This document shows positions 1 to 8,106 of a stretch of 64,000 bases of DNA, one piece after another. The position numbers and the translations under genes are program-made. The notes beneath the pieces are model-generated. The model worked only from the letters and a program-made list of their open reading frames with translations. It had not been told where the DNA came from and did not search any database. Positions within the stretch are counted from its first letter, which is position 1, and every line of letters starts with the position of its first letter. Source of the DNA: Streptococcus sp. X13SY08 (GTDB lineage Bacteria > Bacillota > Bacilli > Lactobacillales > Streptococcaceae). Where the stretch lies: the NCBI RefSeq assembly GCF_001182825.2, contig NZ_LFYO02000004.1, positions 62,001 to 126,000 of the forward strand, given 5' to 3'.

Positions 1-388
1 TGTGTGCTTCGTGAGGGTCAGGATGCAACCATTATCGCTAGCGGTATCATGGTGGAGCAGGCTTTGTTAGCTGCGGACACTTTGGCTGAAAAAGGGCTAT
101 CGGTGCAGGGTGCAGGTTATTGATCTTTTCCGTGTCAAGCCAATTGATGCTAGCCTTAAAGATTTAATCGTTGGGAGAGCTGTCTTTACTGCGGAAAACC
201 ACAATCGTATCGGTGGTATCGGCAGTGCCATCTGCGAACTTTTAGCTGAGGACGGAAATACACCTGTTCACCGTATCAGTGTGGACGAATCCTTCGGTCA
301 AGTGGGACAACAAGCCTACCTGATGGAAGTTTATGGCTTAACTGCGCAAGCTATTGTCAAAAAAATGGAAGAAAAAATACAAAAATAG
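1..388 (+). pseudogene. Transketolase C-terminal subunit, frameshifted fragment
   Basis: This is the 3' part of a gene that begins outside the window. The first 40 codons give the C-terminal subunit of a split transketolase (motif ATIIASGIMVEQAL) and run into a stop at 121-123. The following frame continues the same protein (VIDLFRVKPIDA, then TAENHNRIGGIGSAI) to a stop at 386-388. The break is an exact tandem duplication of the 7 bases GGTGCAG at 102-108 and 109-115. Removing one copy restores GLSVQVIDLF without a gap. A C-terminal subunit normally pairs with a separate thiamine-binding N-terminal subunit that should lie just upstream. As written the gene is broken, although a 7-bp tandem repeat could revert by slippage. 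Confidence 0.85.
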
Positions 389-394
389 ATTCTT

Positions 395-425
395 GAGGCT
401 GGGTTGTTGTCCCAGTCTCATTTTA
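395..425 (+). terminator. Intrinsic terminator after the transketolase fragment
   Basis: GAGGCTGGG pairs with CCCAGTCTC around a short TTGTTGT loop and is followed by ATTTTA. The arm matches the first hairpin of the dispersed repeat seen elsewhere in the window. Confidence 0.75.
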
Positions 426-458
426 CCTTTTATCTTCCACACTTTTTTGTGAAGTCAC

Positions 459-518
459 TTGCAAAAAGAAAACGCTTGCAGTATGATAAGATCAAATAAC
501 AGGCACTAGTTGCCTGTT
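459..518 (+). promoter_or_regulatory. Promoter with a cre-like site and a downstream dyad
   Basis: The -35 TTGCAA (459-464) and -10 TATGAT (482-487) are separated by 17 bases. AGAAAACGCTTGCA (467-480) in the spacer matches the CcpA cre consensus TGNAANCGNTNNCA except at the first base, suggesting glucose repression. Just after the expected start of transcription, AACAGGC (498-504) and GCCTGTT (512-518) form a perfect dyad that could be an operator or a 5' hairpin. The regulator is unknown. Confidence 0.6.
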
Positions 519-533
519 AGAAAGGATGAACTG

Positions 534-710
534 GTGATTACTATGAATTTTTTTGATTGTTTCGGTTTTGGAGATGCAGTGCAAAAACATGGCTTGCGCA
601 AGTTTGTGCCTTATTTTGTTCTGCTCTTTTTACTAGTCATCTCCATCTTTGGTATGCATCTTTTGATTTCCTATTTATGGAAGAAGAGAGGGGATCGACT
701 AAGCTTCTAG
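534..710 (+). CDS. Small single-pass membrane protein
   Basis: A 58-residue protein if read from GTG at 534, which sits 7 bases after AAAGGA (521-526). The internal ATG at 543 is about 16 bases from that site and seems less likely. The N-terminal stretch is followed by one hydrophobic helix (FVPYFVLLFLLVISIFGMHLLI) and a basic tail with KKRGDR, so the C-terminus is probably cytoplasmic. It has its own promoter, cre-like site and terminator, which supports a real single-gene unit amid decayed neighbours. No family is recognised and no function can be assigned. Confidence 0.6.
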   Translation: MITMNFFDCFGFGDAVQKHGLRKFVPYFVLLFLLVISIFGMHLLISYLWKKRGDRLSF

Positions 711-721
711 TCGATTTTTTT
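694..721 (+). terminator. Intrinsic terminator overlapping a stop codon
   Basis: ATCGACT (694-700) pairs with AGTCGAT (709-715) and is followed by a run of T. The stop codon of the small membrane protein lies inside the hairpin. Confidence 0.8.
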
Positions 722-798
722 CTTGATGGCAGAGCGGACAGTGGGCTTTATACCTAATTAGTGATAAAATAGAAGCAAGAAAGTCAAAGGAGGCAATC

Positions 799-1699
799 AT
801 GGGACTGTTAGTAGATGGAAAATGGGTAGATAAATGGTATGACACCAAGAAGTCTGGGGGACGATTTGAGAGGACAACACCGCAATTTCGCAACTGGATT
901 ACAGCAGATGGTTCATCTGGTCCAACTGGCGAGGGTGGTTTTAAAGCAGAAGCAGGACGCTATCATCTTTATGTATCCTTAGCCTGTCCATGGGCAAGCC
1001 GTACCTTGATATTACGTGCTTTGAAGGGACTAGAGGACATGATTTCTGTGTCTGTTGTGAATCCACTCATGCTGGAAAATGGATGGACATTTGCGGAAGG
1101 TGATGGTGTCATCGCCGACCCAGTTTTGAATGCAGATTACCTTTATCAAGTTTATACGCATGTGGATCCGACCTACACAGGGCGTGTGACAGTGCCTGTA
1201 CTCTATGATAAGGTTAAAGATACCATTGTCAGCAACGAATCTTCTGAAATCATCCGCATGCTCAACACAGCTTTTGACCAAATTGGCGCAAAAAAAGGAG
1301 ACTATGCTCCTGAGGAATTAGTTGCTGAAATTGATGAGCTGAACAGCTATGTCTACGATCGCATTAACAATGGTGTTTACAAGGCAGGTTTTGCAACCAA
1401 ACAAGAGGTCTACGAAGAAGAAGTTACCAAACTTTTTGAAGCACTGGATACTCTTGAAGAGCGGCTTTGCCACTCTAGTGCGCTTTGACTCAGTTTACTA
1501 CGGTCATTTCAAGTGCAATCTCAAACGATTGACCGACTATCCAAATCTCTGTAACTACACCAAGCGGATATACAATTTACCTGGAATCGCAGACACGGTC
1601 AACTTTGATCATATCAAACGTCATTACTATGGTAGCCATAAGACCATCAATCCAAACGGCATCGTACCTAGCGGACCGATTTTGGATTGGACGCTATAA
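799..1699 (+). pseudogene. Glutathionyl-hydroquinone reductase-type GST, broken
   Basis: The first 220 residues match the omega-like glutathione S-transferase / glutathionyl-hydroquinone reductase family, with the N-terminal block [11 protein letters not shown] containing the catalytic Cys at about residue 63. After LDTLEERL the frame ends at 1488. The rest of the C-terminal domain ([14 protein letters not shown] to GPILDWTL) continues in another frame to 1699. Roughly 15 residues expected between these blocks are absent, so the lesion is a small deletion plus frameshift near 1462. Start at 799 follows AAAGGAGG. The product would lack the end of its helical domain. Confidence 0.85.
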
Positions 1700-2410
1700 A
1701 TTCTTTGATAACCTGAGCGACCTGCTCGGGTTTTTCTGTGTGCGGAGAATGACCCAGCTGTAACTTTTTGTCAACCGTAATCTGTTTAGGTATTTTTTCA
1801 AGCATGGTCAGCTTCCATTGAGGTGCCTCCAAGCGCTGCGGGATTAGGAGCGTCGGGACCCCTACCTTGTCTAGCCAGCCCTGCGTTTGTCGTTGGAGTT
1901 TTAGTAGATGGAAAATAGCAGAGCGGTTGAGTTTGAGTCGGTAGAGACCTTCTATTTCTTGAAAGGAAATTTGGACAGCCTTTTCCAAATGTTGAGACCA
2001 ATAAGGACTGTTTTCTTTTTCAGCTGACAATACCATTTCTACATTCTCAAAAACCCCACTCTCCAGATAGTGTTCCGTTCCAGCCGTTTCATCTTCCAGT
2101 GACACCAAGCTATCCAAGTCAAAATAGCCACCATCTAGTAAAATCAATTGCTGAATTTTGTGACAATGAGTCGCTAAATAAGGTGCTAGATTAGCCCCCA
2201 TAGAATGTGCGATGATGATGATGGCATCCAGCTCTGCTATTTTGTCCTCGAACCAAGAGAGGAAGTGCTTCAGGTCTGCAATATCTTTATCGATTTCATC
2301 TCCGTGCCCCGGAAGCTCCAAGATGGTCATGTCTAGACGAGCCTATCTTTCAAATCCATGGCATGATAGCGATTGGAACCCAAACCACTTAGAAAGATAA
2401 TCTTTGTCAT
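1668..2410 (-). pseudogene. Alpha/beta hydrolase, frameshifted near the N-terminus
   Basis: The gene starts at 2410 with MTKIIFLSGLGSNRYHAMDL and stops after 25 codons at DRLV. The remainder continues in another frame from about 2341 (LDMTILELPGHGDE) to 1668. The nucleophile elbow AHSMGANLA and the late LGHSPHTEKPEQV block with the presumed catalytic His are present, so the fold was an alpha/beta hydrolase of about 245 residues. Its 3' end overlaps the 3' end of the converging GST gene by 32 bases. The substrate cannot be inferred. The lesion is a short indel between the first strand-loop and the oxyanion region. Confidence 0.8.
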
Positions 2411-2494
2411 GTCTATCCCCTTTTTTCTATTTACTGTCATTATAGCATAAAATTTTTTCCAACTAAAAAGAGATAAAATCCAACTATTTTCCCA

Positions 2495-2534
2495 TTGATA
2501 GTTGGTATTTTAAGGATTATACTAAAACTATCAA
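2495..2534 (+). promoter_or_regulatory. Promoter flanked by a perfect 9-bp inverted repeat
   Basis: The -35 TTGATA (2495-2500) and -10 TATACT (2518-2523) have a 17-base spacer. TTGATAGTT (2495-2503) and AACTATCAA (2526-2534) are perfect inverted copies bracketing the spacer and -10. A third partial copy AACTAT lies at 2482-2487. Such half-sites around a regulator's own promoter suggest autoregulation by the HTH protein encoded just downstream. Confidence 0.6.
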
Positions 2535-2567
2535 GAGCTCAAGATAAATAAACAATAGGAGGTTACT

Positions 2568-3524
2568 ATGCAAACGATTGGTGAAAAAATTAAAGTATTA
2601 CGAAGAGAAGCAGGACTCAACCAACAGCAACTAGCCAATAAGCTAGGCTTGTCAAATCAAGCTATTTCAAAATGGGAAACAAATGCTACCCAGCCAGAAA
2701 TTACCTTGCTGCCAGATATTGCTACTGCCTTTGGAGTCAGCATTGACGAGCTATTTGATTACACCACTGAGAAATACCTTGATAAAATTGAAAGTCGGCT
2801 AGATAGCGGACAATCCCTGCCTCTTCAGGAAATCGCTAATTATGAGCGATTTTTACAGGATTTGACACAACCAGATCAGACTCTACGCAAGTCAGAGTTG
2901 CTAGCCTATCTCTATTTTCGATGTGGTGAGGATTTTATGGATAAGGCCAATGCCATTTCTAAAAAAGTATTGCTAGATAAGCCAAATGATAAATCTAGTC
3001 TGAGTATAATCTCCCGAGCTTCAAAGGGTTATCTCTTTGATTGGAACCAAAGAAATCACACAGAATTGATTGATTACTATATCACGACCTTAGAACAAGA
3101 TCCTCGTCAAACGGCAATTTACCTCTATTTATTGGATAATTTGCTGGATGATTGGCGCGTGGAGGAAGCAAAAACATGGCTAGAGAAAGCAAGCAAAACC
3201 GGATCCCATCCATGATTATTATGAATTGCTTATTCGTGAGAAAGAAGAAGGCTTCACTGCTGTCAAATCCGACTATCTGGCTTTTGCAGAAAAGCACGCA
3301 GCGGATTGGCGTCTCCTCTTTTCAGTTGCCAATCCCTTATCCGCCCATGGCTGTTACGAGGAGGTCATTCCTATCTGGGAAAAAGCCTATGGGGGAATAA
3401 GGCTGGTGCTATTAAAGCCTATGAAAAAGTAATCCATATTCTCAAAACGGGTTGGAACTGCCGCTTTGGGAAAGCGGTGGATGATGTTCAAGCGAAAATT
3501 AACTTCTTAAAAGAGAATGTATAA
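2568..3524 (+). pseudogene. XRE-family regulator with TPR-like C-terminus, frameshifted
   Basis: An N-terminal Cro/CI-type helix-turn-helix (residues 1-65; LNQQQLANKLGLSNQAISKWE) is followed by an all-helical sensor-like region. The first frame ends near 3215. Its continuation DYYELLIREKEEGFTAVK is in a second frame to about 3390, and the tail AGAIKAYEKVIHILKTG is in yet another frame, ending at 3524. At least two frameshifts are therefore present. The DNA-binding domain is intact, so a truncated 215-residue protein could still bind DNA. ATG at 2568 follows AGGAGG. Confidence 0.8.
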
Positions 3525-3527
3525 AAG

Positions 3528-3650
3528 AGAGTGGGCAAGAGTGGTCATTTCGAATAAATGTGATGGTTTTCCTCCTCAAATACTGTACACTTTCAAAAAA
3601 ATTATCTTAAAGAAGAGTTTGGGACTACTTTTTATCCCGAACTCTTTTTT
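3528..3650 (-). repeat. Dispersed intergenic repeat, short reverse copy
   Basis: It opens with GAGAGTGGGCA and ends in a strong hairpin (AAGAGTTTGGGA at about 3613-3624 with TCCCGAACTCTT at 3635-3646) followed by T. This mirrors the ends of the longer copies at 35.5 and 46.6 kb, in reverse orientation. It has replaced the 5' part of the histidine-triad gene that follows. Confidence 0.6.
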
Positions 3651-3654
3651 GCGC

Positions 3655-5028
3655 AATGGTTTAGTGTTTGATCCGGCTCAGATTACACGTCGTGTACCAA
3701 TGGGTGTTGTGGTTCCTTACGACAAAATGTCCCCACTAGAAGAAAAAATTTCACGAATAATCCCATTGACGGGTGACCGAAAACCAAGTGCGCCAACCCC
3801 AACCCCAACTCCAGTGAAATCGGTGGTTCAACCAAAGCAACCAACTCTAGTTGCTCCAAAACCGAAGGAGATTATTCTACATTTCCAAGGGCAAAGTTTC
3901 CCAGCAATCAAGAAAGGATTGGATGGCAAGCCTTATACCACTAGCGATCATTATACGTTCACTAAGGATTCGATTTACTCAGTGGATGAGGACGGTATCA
4001 CCGCGACGCATACGGTAGACGGCAAGAGTCACATGCACTACGTACCTTTCAATGAATTGGAACAATATGAGCTGGACCAAGTAGCAGAATGGCTCAAAGA
4101 GCAAGAAAAGCCAGCAGATTCTGCGCTTTCGATGGACGAACTTTACAATGCCATTCAAGGTTTGTGGGCAAAGGTAGAAAAGATTGTTAACGAAAAAACG
4201 CAACCCAGTCTGGAAAATAAAATTCTTGACTTAGATTCGCGTATTACCGAGGTGCAACACAAACGCAGTAAGGAAAGTCTGTCCGCTATCCAAAAGGATT
4301 ATCAAAAGGCTTTGGATGCTATCGAAAAAGAGCTGGTTCATCCAACTTCTGAAGCAAACACAGCTGTGAAAATTCCCGCTAAGCAAGTTTATCAAAATGT
4401 GGCTCCAGCTCTCTTGATTCCCCTAGAAAAAATGCCATGGAATATGGATCAAACCGTAGAAATCAAGGACGGTCATATCTTCGTGATTCCGCACACTGAT
4501 CACTACCACAATATCAAGATGGAATGGTTTGACCAAGGTCTTTATGAGGCACCAGCAGGCTATACCTTAGAGCAATTGTTTGCAACCATTAAATATTATG
4601 TGCAACACCCAGAAGCGCGTCCTAAGAAGGACGGCTGGGGCGATGATAGTGATCATGGCCATGTCTCTTCACATGAAGGAGAGGACCTTCCACATGGTGT
4701 GGGGCCAAGTCAACCAGCTGTTTCTGCAGATGAGGAGGTTGTAGATGATAATGGAGATACAGAAGAAGTTTCAAAAACGGCTGATAGACCAGATATTATC
4801 AATGTGGATGCGACGGAAACACCAGAAGCTAAGGCCCTCTACGAAGAACTCTGGGCATTAATGGCGCAAGTAGATAAAATGGGTGATTTAGATGAGAAAT
4901 CTGCTCTAGAAGCGGAAGTAGATGCTCTCTTTACACGTTTCAATGGTCTACGTGAGGCCGGAACAAGCGATACTGTGGCAACGATTTCTGAAGCAAGTCA
5001 GGCTTTAAAAGCCAAACTCGCAATGTAA
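3655..5028 (+). pseudogene. Histidine-triad (Htp/Pht) surface protein, 5'-truncated
   Basis: From NGLVFDPAQITRRV onward the frame matches streptococcal Pht/HtpS zinc-binding surface proteins. The signal peptide and first triads are gone, because the open frame runs back into repeat DNA and a terminator, so no proper start exists. At 3700-3725 the sequence reads GVVVPYDKMSPLEE where family members have PHGDHYHFIPY. Eight residues including the HxxHxH core are therefore deleted in frame. Another triad, HTDHYH, survives near 4495, and acidic, His-rich linkers follow. The C-terminal end near 5028 looks complete. No expression is expected without a promoter or signal peptide. Confidence 0.75.
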
Positions 5029-5088
5029 ATGGACTCTCTTTTTGACTTCTTAAACAATTACGCACCCAAAAGTGTCCCTCCTAAATAG

Positions 5089-5120
5089 CTCTCTCTAGTA
5101 ATATTAGGGAGAGTTTTTTA
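5089..5120 (+). terminator. Intrinsic terminator after htp
   Basis: CTCTCTCTAGTAAT pairs with ATTAGGGAGAG and is followed by TTTTTTA. Confidence 0.7.
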
Positions 5121-5145
5121 GCAAGGAATACATATCTAAAAAGCG

Positions 5146-5174
5146 TTGAAGTACTTTAACAAGTTTGTTACAAT
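5146..5174 (+). promoter_or_regulatory. Promoter of brnQ
   Basis: -35 TTGAAG (5146-5151) and -10 TACAAT (5169-5174) with a 17-base spacer, 30 bases before the gene. The promoter appears intact although the gene is broken. Confidence 0.6.
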
Positions 5175-5204
5175 AAATAAATATCATTATTATAGGAGAA
5201 GAAA

Positions 5205-6472
5205 ATGAAATCATCAAAATGGAGTGTCTATTTGACGATAGGTCTCATGTTATTTGCCCTCTTTTTTGGAGCAGGTAATCTGATTTTCCCAGCGCTTTTA
5301 GGAGGAGTTATTGCGATTGCCTATACAGGAGCAAAGGATGCGGAGAGCATTGCACGTCCTGTTTCAAAAGGCTATGCTCTGTTATTTTCAATCGCTTTGT
5401 ACTTGTCTATCGGTCCATTTTTCGCTATTCCGCGGACAGGTGCAACTTCGTATTCTTTGGAATTTCTTACTGGCTGGCGATTCGTCCAAGTAAGATGGCA
5501 GATCGTATTGGAAAATACCTGACACCGACCTTGCTCTTAGTATTGACGATTCTGGTGGTAGCTTCCTTCTTGCATCCTGTAGGAGATTTGGGAATGCCTG
5601 CAAATGCAAGCTCAGCGGTTAGTGATTCTTACAAGGATCTTCCTTTCGTTGCTGGCTTGATTCAAGGTTATGGTACCATGGATGCTTTAGCTTCTCTAAC
5701 TTTTTCCATCGTAGTTATCCAGTCTGCTAAGGTTTTCGGCGCTAAGACTAGTAAGGAAGTAGCAGGTGTGACGGTTCGTGCAGGTGTTATTGCGGCAGTT
5801 CTGTTGGCCTTGGTCTACGTTTTTTTAGCACGAATCGGTGCGACTTCTCAGTCTCTCTTTACTTTTTCGGATGGTGTTTTCCAATTAAATGGCACAGCGA
5901 TTGATGGCGGTCATGTGCTTAGTCAAGCGTCCTATTTCTACTTAGGTGCTATTGGACGAGCAGTGCTGGCATTGGTGATTTTCCTGGCTTGTGTTACTAC
6001 AGCGACTGGTTTGATTACAGCCTGTGCTGAGTATTTCCACCAAATCCTACCAAAAGTATCGCACACAGCTTGGGCAACCATCTTTACACTTGTTGCGACC
6101 ACTTTTTACTTCGGAGGGCTATCTGAAATTATCAAATGGTCTCTGCCGGTTCTCTACCTTCTTTATCCATTGACCGTTGTCATCGTATTCTTATCTCTAG
6201 CTAAAAATCTCTTCAAAGGTGATCGTCGCGTCTATCAATGGACGATTGGATTTACTTTTGTAGCAGGGCTCTATGATGCACTAGCAACGCTTTCTACCAT
6301 GACAGGATTCTTCCAACTTCCAAGTGCAATTACCCATTTCTTTACTAAAATCGTGCCTCTAGGAGCCTACTCCATGAGTTGGATTCCATTGGCTATTCTC
6401 GGCTTCATCATTGGGATGGTAATGCATGTGGTATTGGGAAAAACGAATGAATCATCTAAAGAAACAGTCTAA
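5205..6472 (+). pseudogene. brnQ: Branched-chain amino acid transporter BrnQ, broken
   Basis: BrnQ is a sodium-coupled membrane carrier for Leu, Ile and Val. The start MKSSKWSVYLTIGLMLFALFFGAGNLIFP is typical, but ALLG is joined directly to GVIAIAYTG, so about 30 residues of the second helix region are missing in frame. A further deletion with frameshift near 5490 ends the first frame at 5522. The second part (MADRIGKYLTPTLLLVLT to the C-terminus) is open in another frame to 6472. The full family length is about 440 residues. With ilvD, ilvB and ilvA also broken nearby, this strain would depend on other branched-chain uptake systems. Confidence 0.9.
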
Positions 6473-6487
6473 AAGGGCTGTTTTTTT
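6463..6487 (+). terminator. Terminator after brnQ
   Basis: AACAGTC pairs with GGCTGTT around TAAAAG and is followed by a T run, overlapping the brnQ stop. Confidence 0.65.
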
Positions 6488-6648
6488 ATTGTTTCCATAT
6501 TAGAAGGTATATATGAGTTTATCTCAACCTAACAATATTCTCCTTGCTCCTATCTATCCTATTTTGTCTATTTTTTGTTTCATGCCAAAGTGTATAGGAT
6601 AATAATAAAACAAGTATACTTAGATTTAAATAAAAAAGGATATAGGTG

Positions 6649-7610
6649 ATGTTCTGTGAAAATTGAAAATAGAATCATTTAAATACAGGTGCAGATAGTC
6701 TTTCTAAATGGGATAGAAGGGCATTATGGGAATTAAATCAAGTTTTTTCTGAGGATGGAGAAAATGGTAATGGATTTTTTTGGAAAGATTTTAAATTATC
6801 CGAACATCCTATATTACTTATTAGTAAAGATTCCCAGTATTCTTATTTAATCAATCCGAAGAAACCTATCCATTCACCATTTGCAACTTTAATGAGAAAT
6901 ATAGATGATGTGTATGGATTGGAGACTTACCGAATTTCAAGGTTTTATCCAGGTTTGTGGGGAACGATATTTACTATTTAAAATTTGATGCCAACAATTT
7001 TACGAAACAGTATTCTTCAGAGTATTTAGTAAATTATCTTTTTCATGAATCTTTTCATTATTATATGCAAACATCTTGGAGTGGTGGAGAGCGTTTCTAT
7101 GGTGAACTCACATCGGAGGATTTGAATTTACTGGACCAGCAGTTAAATCTTTTTGATAAGGCAAGAGAAGAAATAAACAAGAAAGCGCCAAATAGAGAAG
7201 TTCTAATTGAAATATCAAGACAAATTCTCGATATTGCTAACAAAAGAGAAGAGATAAATCCTAATTATGTAATCAAAGAACACATGATGGAAACAGTTGA
7301 AGGAACAGCTACATTTATGGGAATCCTAGCTTCACAATCTGTTGGGTACGACTATGGTCCCATGTGTTTTGACAATGTGAAAGATGTTCCTTTCTCAGAT
7401 GTAGTCCCTTTTTATAGGAATAAAAAACTTTCAGAAGGTTTTTTAAGAGACCGACTTCCATACGAGACTGGTGCCTAACTTTCGTTATTACTTAGCGTAA
7501 TAGATCCAGAAAATAAATGGCAAACATATTTAAATGGACAAACTAGTGGAGATACGAGAACACTTATTGATGCTTTAGAGAAAACTTTGCTAGATATTGA
7601 AAAAAGATAA
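6649..7610 (+). pseudogene. Zinc metallopeptidase-like protein relic (HExxH)
   Basis: Three joined frames give one protein: a stretch from about 6684 to 6958 (GADSLSKWDRRALWELN to RFYPGLWG), then 6957-7478, then after a TAA stop near 7478 a tail to 7610 (SVIDPENKWQTYLNG to DIEKR). The middle part contains HESFHYYMQ, an HExxH zinc-binding motif, and about 80 residues later METVEGTATFMG, a plausible third-ligand Glu block. That arrangement is typical of gluzincin-like peptidases, but the exact family is not recognised. A start at 6649 follows AAAAAGGA but meets a stop after five codons. The segment is visibly more AT-rich than its neighbours, hinting at horizontal origin. Confidence 0.6.
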
Positions 7611-7626
7611 ACTTGATTTATTATAC

Positions 7627-7771
7627 ATGAAGTATTATTTGGGGATAATTTTGTTAAACTCTAGGCTGAATTTAAAAGAGATAGATACTATTTTATCCAA
7701 AGAAGCAAACTGGTTTGATTAATGTAGATGAACTTTTCGAGAAGTTATTTGATTTTGAATTATTGAAATAA
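7627..7771 (+). pseudogene. Short frameshifted coding remnant, unknown
   Basis: MKYYLGIILLNSRLNLKEID to ILSKEANWFD, then in the next frame QTGLINVDELFEKLFDFELLK ending at 7771. A single base change would join the two parts into one peptide of about 48 residues. The family is not recognised. Confidence 0.35.
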
Positions 7772-8106
7772 CAAAAAATATTGTCCGTTTTAGAAGTCTT
7801 CATTTTGAGATTATCGTTAATGCCAATATATTGTAGTTTATATAACGGAGTGTGTAGTTACCAAAATAGTTTATCTTGCCATTTTTTATGAAAAGTCATT
7901 TTCCAAGGTTTGGTTCCTTAAATTGGGTATGCATCTGTAGAATAATCTGTCAGCCGATATAAGTGGTGCAATCTACCTGAAAGCTTGGCAGCAGCTGAAA
8001 TACCAAAAAGTCTCCAACCTGTCGTTAACCGTATCAGAAAAGACATTAGCACTTATCCATTATAAAGAGCACCCAGCCCTTGCATAAGCAAGAGCTGGAT
8101 TTTTTC
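7772..8106 (+). other. Intergenic remnant ending in a + strand gene tail and terminator
   Basis: Most of this stretch holds no recognisable gene. From about 7945 a + strand frame reads RYKWCNLPESLAAAEIPK and ends PLQ-like then ISTYPL at a stop at 8063-8065. It is followed at once by a terminator: CCAGCCCTTGC (8073-8083), ATAA loop, GCAAGAGCTGG (8088-8098), ATTTTTTC. This looks like the C-terminus of a lost gene that kept its terminator. The Trp/Pro pattern vaguely recalls Nudix C-termini, but that is a guess. The converging pepX remnant reads through this hairpin. Confidence 0.4.

Noticed and set aside
3517-3654. Open frame extending the Htp remnant upstream to an ATG at 3517
   Set aside because: This part is repeat DNA with a terminator hairpin and has no Htp similarity; the open frame is accidental.
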